NCBI GenBank assembly: GCA_001986395.2
Contig: MQVO02000004.1
Location: 558,001-622,000 of the forward strand
Direction: 5' to 3'
Length of the DNA: 64,000 nucleotides
Source: Irpex lacteus
Lineage: Eukaryota; Basidiomycota; Agaricomycetes; Polyporales; Irpicaceae
In this document: piece after piece, positions 11,279 to 23,868 of the stretch
How positions within the stretch are numbered: position 1 is the stretch's first letter
Layout: the number at the start of each line of letters is the position of its first letter
Made by a program: the position numbers and the translations under genes
The notes under the pieces: model-generated
What the model was told of the DNA's origin: nothing
Databases searched by the model: none
What the model saw: the letters and a program-made list of their open reading frames with translations, nothing else

Positions 11279-13981
11279 ATGGCGGGAGTACTCACAGTAT
11301 CTTCCTCTGCATCCCCGTTCCCGTTTGCGGCTGTCGCAGCCGCGACCTACACTCAGAAAGCTGAGGTCAACTTCGATGAGAGTGCCTCTGGCGTCTCGTT
11401 GGAGTTGAACGGTACAACACTCACTGACGAAGCCGAGATTGTGGGTGCTCTTGCGAAAGCAGGTGGATTGGCAGAAGACAGTGCGAAGGTACACCCAATC
11501 TCTTGAAGACTGTTCCACGAGGTCATCAAAACTCACATTGAGTGTCATCAGTCGAAAACTTTCTTTGAACTCGCCAAGAAGCTGTCAACTTCCACCGCTG
11601 TTCCCGAGCTCATTGCTGGTCTCGATACTTTGGACGATCATCTGGGATTCCGCACATATCTCGTTGGTCATGACATTACTGCTGCTGATCTGGCTGTCTG
11701 GGGCGTTGTCAAAGGTACTTCTCTGGTTTATACGGACATGAATGGGGTTAACGTATTACGATTACCAGGAAGTGTCAAGATTGTCGGTTTGCTCAAGAAT
11801 AACAAGCACGTCCACCTTATCCGCTGGTTCTCTCACATCGAGTCCCTCGAATCCACCCAGCTCGCATTGGCCTCCCTGATCGGTGAGCTTGACTCCCTCA
11901 ATCAAAGTCACTTCGAAACTAATGAAACCCTCCAGAGGCAAAGTCCCACAAAGCCCGATCTAACAAGACCGCGGCATCGTTCACGCTCGGTCTTCCTAAT
12001 GCGAAAGAGGGTCAAGTCGTCACCCGTTTCCCACCAGAGCCCAGTGGCTACCTCCACATCGGCCACGCCAAGGCTGCTATGCTCAATCAGTACTTTGCAA
12101 AGATGTACAAGGGCAAGCTGCTCATCCGATTTGATGATACCAACCCTTCCAAAGAGCGCGTACGTACCCGCATCCTCTCTCGCATACTTGAAAGCTAACG
12201 TACGACTGCAATAGACTGAATTCGAGGAGACAATTCTCGAGGATCTCGCTCTGCTAGATATCCACGGCGACTCCGTCACTCACACCTCCGACTACTTTGA
12301 CCAACTGTACGACCTCGCCGTCAAGCTAATCAAGGAAGGCAAGGCCTACGCCGATGACACCGAGCAGGCTGAGATGCGTCAACAACGCTTCGACGGAATC
12401 GCATCCCGCCACCGAGATGACAGTGTCGAGGATAACTTGAAGCACTTCGCTGAGATGAAGACTGGTTCCGCGGAGGGCCAGAGGTGGTGCATTCGTGCGA
12501 AGATGAGCGTGGATAACCCGAATAAGGCTCTGCGTGACCCGGTTGTCTACAGAGTGAACTTGCTGCCCCATCATCGCACTGGGTATGTCCTTGAACCCAA
12601 CGATATAGGATGCATATTGACGCATATCGAACAGTGATAAGTGGAAGATCTACCCCACTTACGACTTTGCATGCCCCGTCGTCGACTCTCTGGAGGGTGT
12701 CACCCACGCCCTCAGGACGAACGAGTACCGCGACCGTAACCCACAATACTACTGGATGATCGAGGCCCTCAACTTGCGCCCTGTCTTCATCTGGGACTTC
12801 AGCCGTCTCAACTTCATCTACACACTCCTTTCAAAGCGAAAGCTGCATTGGTTTGTTGACCAGGGTCTGGTCACTGGGTGGGACGATCCTCGTTTCCCTA
12901 CTGTCCGAGGTAAGTTACATTTTCTGTAAATGCCTAGGCTTTGACTGACATACGAGGATAGGCATTCGTCGTCGTGGCTTGACTGTTGAAGCCCTCCGCC
13001 AGTTCATGCTCGCTCAGGGTCCCTCTCAAGCCATTGTCTCTCTCGAGTGGGACACCCTTTGGACTCTCAACAAGAAGGTCATCGATCCCATCGCACCGCG
13101 ATTCTGGGCCATCAGCAAGAAAGACATGTAAGTAAATGCAACGAAAGATACAAGTTATCGCTGCTTATGCCTCTATATTGTGTAGTGTGCCAGCGACTAT
13201 CAATGGCGGTCCCGCTGATGCTGAGGTCAAGAAGCTGCCCAAGCATAAGAAGAACCCTGACGTTGGCGAGAAAAAGACTGTCTTCTCGTCAAACATTCTC
13301 CTTGAGCAGGAGGATGCCGTCTCATTTGAGGATAACGAGGAGGTATGTCGTCCTGTTCCATCTGAATGCACTGAGCTCAAACATCTCGAATAGATCACTC
13401 TCATGGACTGGGGCAACGCCATCGTGCGCTCCAAAACCATCGACGCCTCCGGTAAAGTGACAGGCATCACCCTCGACCTGCACCTCGAAGGCGACTTCCG
13501 CAAGACAAAGAAAAAGATCACCTGGCTCTCCGCGCCCACCTCCTCACACCCCCTCATCGAGTCCACCCTACTCGACTACGACTACCTCATCACGAAGAAG
13601 AAGCTCGAGGAGGACGACCAGTTCGCCGATTTCGTCACCCCGGTGTCTGAGTTCCGCGAGGAGGCCGTCGCGGACGCGAACGTCAAGGACCTCAAAAAGG
13701 GCGACATCATCCAGTTCGAGAGGAAGGGGTACTATATCTTTGACGGTGTCTCGTCGAAAGATGGGAAGTATGAGTTTATACATATCCCTGATGGCCGTGC
13801 GGCGAGTTTGGCGAGCAAGGCTGGTGTACCGGCTGCTGCCTCTCAAGGTGCGAAGGCGACCAAGAGTGACGCGGCGGTTGCTGATACGAAGATGTACAAG
13901 GTTGAGAAGGTGTATGGCGCGGATGATGTGGTCCCCACTGCGGATACTAAGATGTATAAGGTGGATAATGTGTATGCTTAG
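11279..13981 (+). CDS. GUS1: Cytosolic glutamyl-tRNA synthetase
   Basis: Nine exons: 11279-11488, 11552-11714, 11769-11882, 11936-12159, 12215-12582, 12635-12909, 12962-13127, 13186-13342 and 13394-13981. The enzyme attaches glutamate to tRNA-Glu in the cytosol. The N-terminal ~200 residues form a GST-like domain ([15 protein letters not shown]), which in yeast binds the Arc1 cofactor. The class I catalytic core follows with [18 protein letters not shown] (HIGH motif), [10 protein letters not shown] and the KMSKS-equivalent [12 protein letters not shown]. The C-terminal beta-barrel anticodon-binding domain starts near DWGNAI. The tail contains two ADTKMYKV units. Length and motif order are normal for eukaryotic GluRS. 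GlnRS is a close relative, but the core pattern fits GluRS better. Confidence 0.93.
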
Positions 13982-14520
13982 AGGGTATTTGAGGGCGATG
14001 ATGATACGATGCGAGGGAGATGTAGGATGAAAGAAAAAAATGTTTGTATCATGTTGTGCATTAACTTTGCTGGTACAGAAGTTTGCGTTGTTGTACTTTG
14101 CAGTGCGATGGTCTGCGTCAAGAGCTTCAAGAGCCTCCAAGCATGAAGAAAGAAGAACGAGGTTATTCGACACTACTGGAAGTGGGCTGCAAGACATTTC
14201 GGCTATAATACAGTTGTTCAGGACGACAAGTCTTCAAGACTCTACGCATTTGAAGCAAGAAAGACGATTCGACTGGCACACGGACAGAAACACGGCAATA
14301 TGATACAAACGAATGATGAGTGGAGTGGTGAACTGCTGGAGTGATTTATATGCAAGCAAGAAGACGTATGGCTTGGGTTCTCCGGCAGTATGAACGAAGA
14401 ATTGAACGAGTGACAAGAACAAGACTAGTGGTGCGCAGACACCGAAGATTTTGACGATACTTATGAGGCAGACAAGAGCAATGCAATCAAATGGAGAGTG
14501 GTGGTGCAGGGTACGTATCT
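13982..14520. other. Intergenic region between convergent genes
   Basis: This holds the 3' regions of GUS1 and of the small minus-strand gene. No gene or RNA was recognised. Confidence 0.6.
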
Positions 14521-15244
14521 TCAAGCCAAGAGGTCAAGTCCGGTTTTGGTGCCGTCGTTTGTGACGGCCGCAGGCTCATTCTCCCGATGATGCTTAAGTT
14601 GCAAGCAAGCGACCCAGTTCTGGCCAGTCATCGGGTTCAATCGACGTGACTTGTATGTGGTTCGCGACAGAGAACGTACCGTAGACCGAACCATCTCTAC
14701 AATATCCTTCAATTTCATTCTAACTCTCTGCAATGTTCGCGTAGATCTCGCAGTCAGCGTCGACGCAGAAGACCGCTCCAAAGTGGATGATGGCGGCAGT
14801 ATGTTGTCTAGGTCGATCTCAGTTTCATCCTCTTCAAGTATGTCCGACTGCAACAGCGACACGTGTCAATTCGGGAAGACGAACGTACGAAAAAGGCCGG
14901 ACGACTCACCAGGTCGAAGCTTGAACGACGATTAGGAGTGCGATCGGCGTAGCGAAGATCAACCGTTTGCTGTTTAGAGTTGTGATGACATGTCAGATTT
15001 CGAGACCGAGTGCATCCGTGAAGAAGCGCACCATAAGGTCCACAGTAGCAGGAGGCGCGACACGCAGAGGCTGACAGCGAATACTACGTGATCGCTTGTG
15101 GCCATAGTAAGGCGGAATGACGGGTTCGGGAGGAAAGTAGGGCGAGAATGAGACACACGGTGGTTCGACGCGAGGAACAATATAACGATTTTGGGTAGAA
15201 TAGGATTCATAAGGTAGACTATCTTTGGTTGCGTAGAATGCCAT
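14521..15244 (-). CDS. Small protein of unknown function, paralogue of 33800-34385
   Basis: I do not recognise the family. The start is the ATG of MAFYATKDSLPYESY. Exons 15244-15032, 14969-14910 and 14847-14521 give up to 199 residues. A further in-frame intron is likely from the GTACGT after VRST to the AG before NWVACLQLK, because the paralogue splices at the same place. The N-terminal half is rich in Pro and Tyr (VSFSPYFPPEPVIPPYYG). The third exon begins with the acidic block SDILEEDETEID, preceded by NRRSSFDL at the end of exon 2. The paralogue has SRRSSFAL then SDIFEDDE with the splice site in the same position, so the two share ancestry. No signal peptide or membrane helix is evident. 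A TATA box and a long CT-rich leader precede the start. Confidence 0.65.
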
Positions 15245-15400
15245 AGCGGAAGAGAGCGGGAGACGAGCAGAGAGCGAGAGCAGAGGGTGAAGACGGAGAG
15301 AGCGACGAGAGTGAGATACGTACAGAGGCAGATGCAGGAGGAGAGAGAGCGAGAGAGAGAAAATGGGGGCAAAACGAGCTGCGACCGTGCGGACCAGTCC

Positions 15401-15407
15401 TTATAAA
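15401..15407 (-). promoter_or_regulatory. TATA box of the small gene
   Basis: TTTATAA on the minus strand lies about 157 bp before the start codon. A long CT-rich tract follows up to the ATG, the usual start-site context of strongly expressed fungal genes. Confidence 0.6.
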
Positions 15408-18303
15408 GTGCCCTGAGAGAACCCAAACGACGCTAAGCGGGATTTTGGGCAGTTTGAGTCCATGAGGCCGAGAGATATCGCGTAACCGAGCCCTGAGTGT
15501 CGCTGGATTTGGGAACGGCGGAACTGACTCCAGATTGCTGGACGAATCGGGCGCGTACGACTCGGTTTGAACTTTCGTTGTCTAGATATGCTTCCGCGAA
15601 CCTCGAAGCCTGAGGTTTGTCCCCTCGTTTCTGCGTCCAGGAGAAGTTGGGATATTGCTACTTCAGGATGCAGCTATTGTCCATTGTCTGGGCCAGCAAC
15701 GCGCCATATACCCAAGAGAAGGAGTCGCCGATGGTCAGGACAATCCTGCACAAGCATTTCGCACATTCAAGATGGCCAGCGACAGAAGCATCATCTCATT
15801 GCTAAGGAGGGAAGGAAGAAGGTCAGTTCAAGTCGATCGACAAAGCCGACACTATGAGGCAGGCTGCCCTCTATCACCAGAGCCAAGGCTTGAAGGTGGT
15901 TTCTCAAGTTGCAATGGAACCCTTTGCCGATTTCGTGCAGAGACACAAGCTGATGACGCCCCTCCTCCTTGTAGATCCACACAGCTTCCCTGCTGTCCCT
16001 TTTCCCGTAGGAAGTATATAGTGCAAGCTCTCCTTCGAGCAGAGAGCAGTGCCTTTCCGGTCGATGCGATCGGGAGCGAGACCGTGACAGACATGTGACG
16101 AAGATCACTGTCACTGTCACGACCGCCATCAAAAGGCGGGGCGCCGCAAGAAGGCATGTTTCTCCCCGACGTCCATGTCGCGAATTGACTCAGTCACCAT
16201 CTATTGGCAGCGTGCTTCAAGACAATGAAGAGTGTGATGTGAGCATCAAGAGAGCTAGCAAGTGCTCAACAAGAAGCAAGAGGCATAAGCCCGCAAGACG
16301 TCAACACACTCGTGGGCCATCATGAACATTGGGGTCGATGACCTCGAGAAGAGTGCGACCTGAAGTTATGCACAAGAGCGAAGACTCACCAGAATGTGTG
16401 CTGCAACATCTTCAAGACTTCGTGTGACTCCAAGACGATCCATCGCCGCGCAAGAATACTTTAGTGAGATATGCATCTGTATTATATTCGCTGATATTCG
16501 TGTTGTGAGTGTATGCCAGAGAATAAAGAGGTGATACCTTCGCCTCTGGGCCAGTAGGCTGAAGAGTAGCCCATGGGCCCCTAGCCACAGTATTTGGACC
16601 GCTAGCGACCGATCCAGGATTGTCGAACCAGCGGAAGGGCAGGCACCTATACAAGAAAGGTATCCACAAGCCCTCGGTCGCGAGGTCACCCAAAACAGCG
16701 AGGAGTCACATCCACACTCGAGTGCGCAGTCTCTGCCGATGCGGCGTGAGCTACGCACAAGAAGAGAGCACAATATAGTTGGCCAAAGCAGGAGACAACG
16801 CTGCCAATTTTTGTCGCGCCAGAGAATTAGAAGATACGGCCGCAGTGCTGTCGAAGACGAAGCAAGATGTGTGACCAAGAAGAGTGATTATATGCGCAAG
16901 AAGACAGCCGTTTGCCAGGCTATAATTCACCGCCAACTTCGTGGGCCATCCCACTGAAACTAAATTTTGACGATGAGACGCATAGAGCGAGCGAGAGGAG
17001 GAGCTGGTCGTGGTTGGAGAGAAGGTCGTCTCGCGTTTGGCCTGGCGGAGTTCTCCCCACGCGGCAAACTGACGATCGACTCGATCGACCGGGCTCTCCG
17101 CCTCTCCGCACTCACGCTACGACCACCTTATTCACGACCTTACATTAAAGATATTGTTCATCTGATATACGCTACAGGTCCAAGACATCTCAGCGTCGCA
17201 TACACCCACCTTCGTTGTGTTTAACAAAATATCTTGGAGTCCACGCGATCTCGATTCGTCCTTTCACCTGGCGGCCAACCCACCCTCGAACCCACCCGTA
17301 ACTCTACGCAAGTTCACTCTGACCGGGACCTCCCAAGGCATGAGAGGAATTATTTCAGCCCTTGAAGAACCCCCAGGAGGCCGCAAAGACTCGCTGGAAG
17401 CTACCCCGGATTGAAGGCTACAGTAGAGGAACAGAGAATTGCCTTTGGGGCATCGTGTGCGTGTGTCGCGTATTTCTCTGTCTTTTCAAGCTCATTTCCT
17501 AGCATTCTGTCTCACAATCTTGCCACGAATGGATACAAGGCTACTGCTCCTCTCATACACTTGCAGACGGCCGACGCATCGCCTCAGGTCCAACCTCGAC
17601 AACCAGTCTCCCTGGGACCAACCGCCCGCCTCAAGCTCTAGACATTCGACGAGGTGCCTCATATCTATCTTGTGCTCGGATTCGCTCAAGCTCAGAACAA
17701 ACTGTACTACTAACCGCCTCAAGGCTTGAAGGATGTACGAACCGCCACCGGCATCCTACACATCAAAACTCATGCCTCTAACCTAACCCGATCTGCGGCG
17801 ATGCACCGAAAGTAGCTGGTGAATACGGCCGTCGCCAGGAGCTTCTCGGGCCAAGAAAGCAGGTGCAGCGAATATCCAACTATTATTCGAACCAACTCAC
17901 CGTTCAAGAAGCATCACACTCGAAGCCTGACCAGTCTCAGCCTGAATGCGCATTCCCCTACCTTGCGTCCAGTAAACGTGCTACCCTTGTCCTGTCCACG
18001 AATCCTCTCCCTGCCCTTTCACAACGTCGTCCCTATTAGACCCTTAGTGTAGCTTACATAGAGGCCTACAACAATGAGTCAACTTTCCCAAAGTAGAAAT
18101 GTTCGCAACCTGCCCGATTCGTCAGTCTGAGAAACACAAGAAAGAAAAGTTTAACTGATAAGTATAGAATACAACGGAACCTAAACTAAGAGACATCGAA
18201 CGGCAGCAAGGGTGAGAAACGTCAACGAAGCACTACTATCAACAATGCCAGAGAAGTGGCGGCAGCGGGCCACAGGAGGACGAAAGTGAACAGACGAGGG
18301 AGC
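15408..18303. other. Long gene-free region
   Basis: These 2.9 kb contain only short, overlapping frames with no recognisable protein and no frame that extends through plausible introns. A 12-base motif shared with the other small-gene promoter lies at 15547-15558. Small repeated words such as CGTGGGCCATC (16311 and 16941) occur, but I cannot resolve a transposon. The region may hold decayed repeats or a non-coding transcript. Confidence 0.5.
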
Positions 18304-20493
18304 TTAGAACTTGAAGTCTTTCTCCTTCCTGTTCTCCCTCTCCCTGTCCATCTTCTGCTTCTTCTTGTGCATCTCCTTTGCAATCATATCCGAGAAGTCT
18401 TCGCCACCACGTCCACCACCAGGTACGCCAGCAGAGCCACGCGAAGATTGGTCGTACCGGCGGCGCAGTTCGTCTTCCGACATACCCTCCAATTCCGACG
18501 CGTCGATGGAAATATCCACTCCATTTGCCTTGCGCTGCAGAAACAGAAGAACACAACACAAAAAAGCGGAAGTGATATGTCAGCGTATGTTTTTGCCACA
18601 TCCGAATGGCCAGATGAATGGTTTCGCACCTTCGTTCCGCGTTCGTCGCCGAGCACAGGTATAGCTGCACCAGCGTTTGCGACAGCACTGACGTCGTACC
18701 CGCGCTCGCTGCCCATAAGCCCACGCACGGATGTCTGCTTTTCCGGAACGACTTGGTAGAGAGACCTTGGACCGCTGTCGACTGCCTCGCTCTGCGCTCT
18801 GCCAGCATTCTTCCGAAGTTCGAGGAAGTCCGGTGTTTCGAGGCCTCCTGCGACAGTGGAAACGACGCTGGCCATGCCTGAGGGCGTTTCCATGCCAGAG
18901 GGAGTCTGCATTCCGTCCATTGGTGTGGACTCTGCAGCTTCTTCTTCTTCCTCTTCCTCGTCGGAGTCTTCGTCTTCGGACTCCTCTTCTACAAAATAGG
19001 ACACCGGTGTGAATGAACTGTCCCGATGAACATAAATTTTGAAACTAACCTTCCTCGGGCTCCAACTCGCCCCATGGCGTTCGGTCAACGGGCTCACCAT
19101 TCTACCAACCGTGCGTAAGTACAGCTTAGAGTGAGACATGTTTCAACACTTACGTCCGCGTCAGTATTCTTAGGTAGTACGCCGAAGACGTCACCATATA
19201 GCGGTCGATTATACTCGTCGAGAGGCGGTTTACCCCATCCACCGGGATGGAAGCCCCATTGTGCGCTACACAGCAGCTATGAGTCACTCTGACACATTCA
19301 TACCAGCATACATGCTCACCCTTCCGGTATAGGCGCGTTAAGACCCGGTATCCGAAGCGTAGGGTAGCTTGGTGGCGGACCAAATCGCTGCATGCTGATA
19401 AGCCACGGTGGTGGTGCGAGTGGCGGTATGGACAACGCTTCTACAAGCTCAGGAGACAAATCACCAGGACGCTTGTGCTTCAACTGCGTTTCGAACTCCT
19501 TGCCTTCATAGTACCTGTCAGACACACAGTCAAGCTTCTAACCTTTATTGATAGAGGCGTATACGTACATTTCTCCAAAGCCAGTGACGTTGGGCTTAGT
19601 CATGAACTTGAAGAACGCGTCGTGGAGTTTCTGGTAATCAATGTCCACCTTGCCCATCTTCGGCTGTACACGTTCACGGGTCTTCTGCTTTAACGACATG
19701 TTTGCCTCCTTTTCCTTGATGGCGTCTCGCATGGTGGCAATACCGGTATCCGCGATGTATGATGGTAGCTGGAACGGAGGCTTCTCAATACCACGTTTGC
19801 CTTGCAAGTAGTCTCGTTTCGCGCTCCAATGCGCGGGGATGGGAACGGTATTGCGGTAACTTTTGAGATGCAGGAGCAAACGAGGATCGGCAGCGGTCAC
19901 ATCTGTCCATTCGACGACTTCGGGTTTCTTGACTAGCTGCTTTAGCTCAGCAACAGTAAGTCGGTTCATTTTGCGAGCTTTCTTCTTTGAAAGAGGTTTC
20001 TTCTCCTCGGACTCCGAGTCCGCTTCAGATGCCATATCGTCGTCGGAGTAGATGACCTCTCCTTTCGTGTTCTCAGACTCGCGGACCTGCAATGAAGGTA
20101 AATGGCATTCAAGAGAATCAATATATATTAACAAGACGCACTGTAGTAGACTCAGGTGGAAGCTGAAAGCGTGCAAAGACGTCGGAGAACGCTTCTAATG
20201 CAGGGCCGTCTAACTGCTCAGATACGTACTCAACATTCTGCACAGGCGGCTCCCTATCCTCCATCTTCACGTCCTGTTTCTCATCTTCGGTTTCGGTTTC
20301 CTGTGCACTCATGTTCCTGAGTATTTGTTACCACTAACCATGCTAGTCCACGTACTGTGGCTCCAGACTGAGTCGCCTTCTTCTGCTTTGCCTTCAATCG
20401 ACGGAGTTGGTTTTTGGATTTGACTTTGGGGCCACTTTTGGCACCGTCCACGCCGTTAACATGACCATTTGCCGTTTGTACCGCCGTCGCCAT
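18304..20493 (-). CDS. CUS1: Splicing factor 3B subunit 2 (SAP145)
   Basis: The start is MATAVQTANGHVNG; a longer frame upstream lacks an ATG. After several short introns the protein runs through a basic Lys-rich N-terminus, an acidic Ser/Asp region, and the conserved core VEWTDVTAADPRLLLHLKSY, then PIPAHWSAKRDYLQGKRG. The proline-rich PSP region follows (LAPPPWLISMQRFGPPPSYP, then GAQWGFHPGGWGKPPLDE). The tail has a long Glu/Asp run, PSGMETPSGM repeats and a basic end (KDFKF). SF3B2 is a U2 snRNP SF3b component that contacts pre-mRNA near the branch site together with SF3B4. All family hallmarks are present and the frame is intact. Confidence 0.93.
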
Positions 20494-20816
20494 GTTGAGT
20501 GGAATAGAGACTGGGTCCAAGGTGGCAAACGCGGTGCAAGCGACCACAACGCAGAGAGCAAGGAGTGTGCTGACATAAGCGTTATACCAAATTAGGCACT
20601 GACCTCACACGCGCTACTGAGTTTGAACAATCTCGGAACCTGCCGAGGTGTCAGTGATGCAGCTCGGAGGCGAGGAGAAATTTGCGCCCAAGTCTTTTGA
20701 CTACCAACCAGGATCTATCGATCTCCACCGCCTTCACCCGCAACCACACACGCCTCGTCGACGAGTAGGTCGACCCATAAAATCGCAGGAAATCAAAACA
20801 AAACAAGCAGTCCAAT
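20494..20816. promoter_or_regulatory. Shared divergent promoter, CUS1 and eIF4A
   Basis: The two start codons are 323 bp apart, so a splicing factor and a translation factor share this promoter region. A TATA-like CCATAAAAT stands about 40 bp before the eIF4A start. Confidence 0.6.
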
Positions 20817-22351
20817 ATGGCTTCGTGAGTCGTGCAGAAACTAGGCTCGCTTTCGCAGGATTGATGGCATTGTCTACGCGTAGAGAACAACTCCAGGAGA
20901 TCGCTGACACCGAGATTGAGTCCAACTGGGACCAGGTCGTCGACAAGTGAGTGAGGGACGACGGCCGTAAGTCAGAGATGGTGCTGATGCAGGCATCTCT
21001 AAAGCTTCGATAACATGGACTTGAAGGCCGAGCTCCTTCGTGGTATTTACGCATACGGGTGAGCGAAACTACGTATATTCTAAAAGAACTCCATCTGATG
21101 CAAGGCGTGCAGTTTCGAGCGTCCCTCGACCATCCAGCAGCGCGCTATCGTGCCTGTTATCAAGGGCCACGATGTCATCGCCCAAGCCCAGTCTGGTACT
21201 GGCAAGACCGCCACTTTCTCCATCTCCATCTTGCAGAAGATCGATACCAGCATTAAGGGCACTCAGGCCCTGATCCTTGCTCCTACTCGTGAGCTTGCCC
21301 AGCAGATCCAGAAGGTTGTCGTTGCCCTCGGCGATTACATGAACATTGAGTGCCACGCTTGCGTCGGTGGTACCAACGTTCGTGAGGATATGGCTAAGCT
21401 GCAAGAGGGTGCTCACGTCGTCGTCGGCACGCCCGGTCGTGTCTTTGACATGATCAATCGCCGTGCGCTTCGTGCGGATAACATCAAGCTCTTCTGTTTG
21501 GATGAAGCTGATGAGATGTTGTCCCGTGGATTCAAGGACCAGATCTACGAGGTCTTCCAGCTGCTCCCTCAGGACACGCAGGTCGTTCTCCTGTCGGCTA
21601 CCATGCCCGCGGATGTGTTGGAGGTCACCAAGAAGTTCATGCGCGACCCTGTCCGAATTCTCGTCAAGAGGGACGAATTGACGCTCGAAGGTATCAAGCA
21701 GTTTTACATTGCCGTCGAGAAGGAGGAGTGGAAGCTCGATACTCTCTGTGATTTGTACGAGACTGTGACGATTACACAAGCTGTCATCTTCTGCAACACT
21801 CGCCGAAAGGTCGACTGGCTTACCGAGAAGATGCACGCCCGTGAGTTCACGGTGTCGGCTATGGTGAGTGATGCGGAACCCAATCATGATGTGGACAGTT
21901 GAGGTCCTAACGCAATTATACCTAGCACGGTGACATGGAGCAGAAGCAGCGCGAGGTCCTGATGAAGGAGTTCCGTTCGGGCTCTTCTCGTGTTCTCATT
22001 ACCACCGATCTGCTCGCTCGGGGTATCGATGTCCAGCAGGTGTCTCTTGTCATCAACTACGACCTGCCCACGAACCGGGAGAACTACATCCATCGTATTG
22101 GCCGTGGCGGTCGTTTCGGTCGTAAGGGTGTCGCCATCAACTTTGTCACCACCGAGGACGTTCGCATGCTCCGCGACATTGAACGTACGTGTGCTTGCTG
22201 TATTGGAATGTCGCTGGTTGACTGACTGGTCGCTACAGAGTTCTACAACACCCAGATTGACGAGATGCCATTGAACGTTGCGTAAGTTCTTTCCACATGT
22301 AAATGCAGGTGGCAAGATGCTGATCGTTTCATGCATAGCGATTTGATCTAG
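20817..22351 (+). CDS. TIF1: Translation initiation factor eIF4A (DEAD-box RNA helicase)
   Basis: eIF4A unwinds the 5' leader of mRNAs as part of eIF4F. The start is inferred from an 8-nt first exon (20817-20824, ATGGCTTC) spliced to 20884, giving [20 protein letters not shown]; further introns follow. All helicase motifs are visible: the Q motif [21 protein letters not shown] (motif I), PTRELAQQ (Ia), VGTPGR (Ib), DEAD (II), LSATMP (III), VIFCNTRRK (IV), [10 protein letters not shown] (V) and [13 protein letters not shown] (VI). The end NVADLI is created by the last splice. Length (about 398 residues) and motif spacing are those of eIF4A rather than of the related eIF4A3 or Dhh1. Confidence 0.95.
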
Positions 22352-23868
22352 ACGATATACACGCTTCTCCACCTCCATCTCGCGCGCTTCCCAACGTTTG
22401 ACACGACCATTGATAGATCCCGGGATCTCACCACTGCACCCTCACCGAACTCGCTCTCACTGCAACACGCTATATACTCTTGTCACGACGATCCCAGCAT
22501 CATCACGAACGCCATCTCATTTCTGCCAGTTTCGCTTCCTCTCATCCGGTCCGGTTTTTCTTCCGCTGTTCGCTCGTGTCTCTGTCTCAAAAGTGTAGTG
22601 CAGTATGTACTATGAGAATATGCCTCTTTTCGCTAGTCTATACTGTACGATCATCTTGTCCTTCTCGTGTATCCACCGTGCAATATCCTCTTTGGAACAC
22701 TCTACTGCTGCTGATCGGGTCACACGAGGCTGTGCTACCGCAGCGCGTGCAAAGAATGGCGAATTCCCGGCAGTGGGAAGAAGGCTGGTGAGGCTTGGTC
22801 AGAGGATGCAAGTCTGGCCAACCGGAAGCCGTCTTGGAGAGATTGGGCTGATCGAAGACAAGATTTGGATTTATGGGCGACAGTGTAAGGCTGTGCGGTG
22901 GGCCATCTGTATATTCCGAGCTAGGGGGAGGAGATGGACTCCAGGGCACAAAAGGGCCCAGAGTTCACGAACTCGTCCACCTCGGAGGTGCATGCCACTG
23001 AGCCTGGCAACTCGGATCTCGTCAGGGGCAAGCCTGCGATAATCAGGGCGTACGTTCTCCCCCCGCAAGCCATAAATTTTCGGGGCTGTACGGCTTGCAG
23101 TACGGACGTCGGACGGCTCGTACTTGACACCGTCATCCGGTCTTACTGGCATCCCAGACAAGGGCTTTTGTATCCGCCCTGCACTGCGACATCGTCAGGG
23201 TCTCCAGCATCCAACCGTCGCATGTGGTAGCGCACGCCACAACGTCACTCGGCAATCCAGGTCTAATATTTCTGCTCATCTGGCCAATTCAGCCACCTAT
23301 TCGCCGTTTGTCTGTGGCCACAGGCTAGTGTTCGAAGATCGGCCAGTAAAAATTCTGACAGGCCACAATTCCGAGGACTTATACAAAGGTACGAGGCCAG
23401 ATCGCCGGATGTTCAGAGCAACGTCCCCCTGAGTCTGCTTCAACATCTTTCCTCTCTAGTGCTATCGATCACTCTCGGCCTGCTATACGCATCAGTCGGG
23501 CTGAAACTCTAGCATCCCGCCACGTACGGGTCCGACATATACTCACAGCCCCCGGAGGCATGCCCGCGTGTTTGTTCATCTAGGAAATATTAAATCTGTG
23601 CCTTGTGAGTACATGTGAGTCGTCATTTACCTTCCTTCCTTAACCTCAAACCACCACCTCCATCAATGCGCTAACCTACGCTTTACTTAATCGTTGCGCC
23701 CACCTCTAGCTCGAACCTCGAGTCAGGCCTCCCCCGTCCGGCCCAACTGTGAACGCCGCTCTTTATTGACTTGGCCACGAAACCAAACGACCATCACATC
23801 CCATTAGGCCACACAATTGTACACTCCAAATTTCTCAGCAATTCCACCGTATATTAAGTTATTCCATC
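22352..23868. other. Intergenic region, no gene seen
   Basis: 1.5 kb with only unsupported short frames. It holds the eIF4A 3' region and the phosphatase promoter. Confidence 0.55.

Noticed and set aside
16366..16878. 170-codon open frame on the minus strand in the gene-free region
   Set aside because: No conserved pattern and no plausible upstream or downstream exons; the Ser/Leu-rich translation looks random.
22605..23042. 145-codon open frame on the plus strand
   Set aside because: No recognisable motif, overlaps equally long frames in other phases, and composition looks like intergenic DNA.
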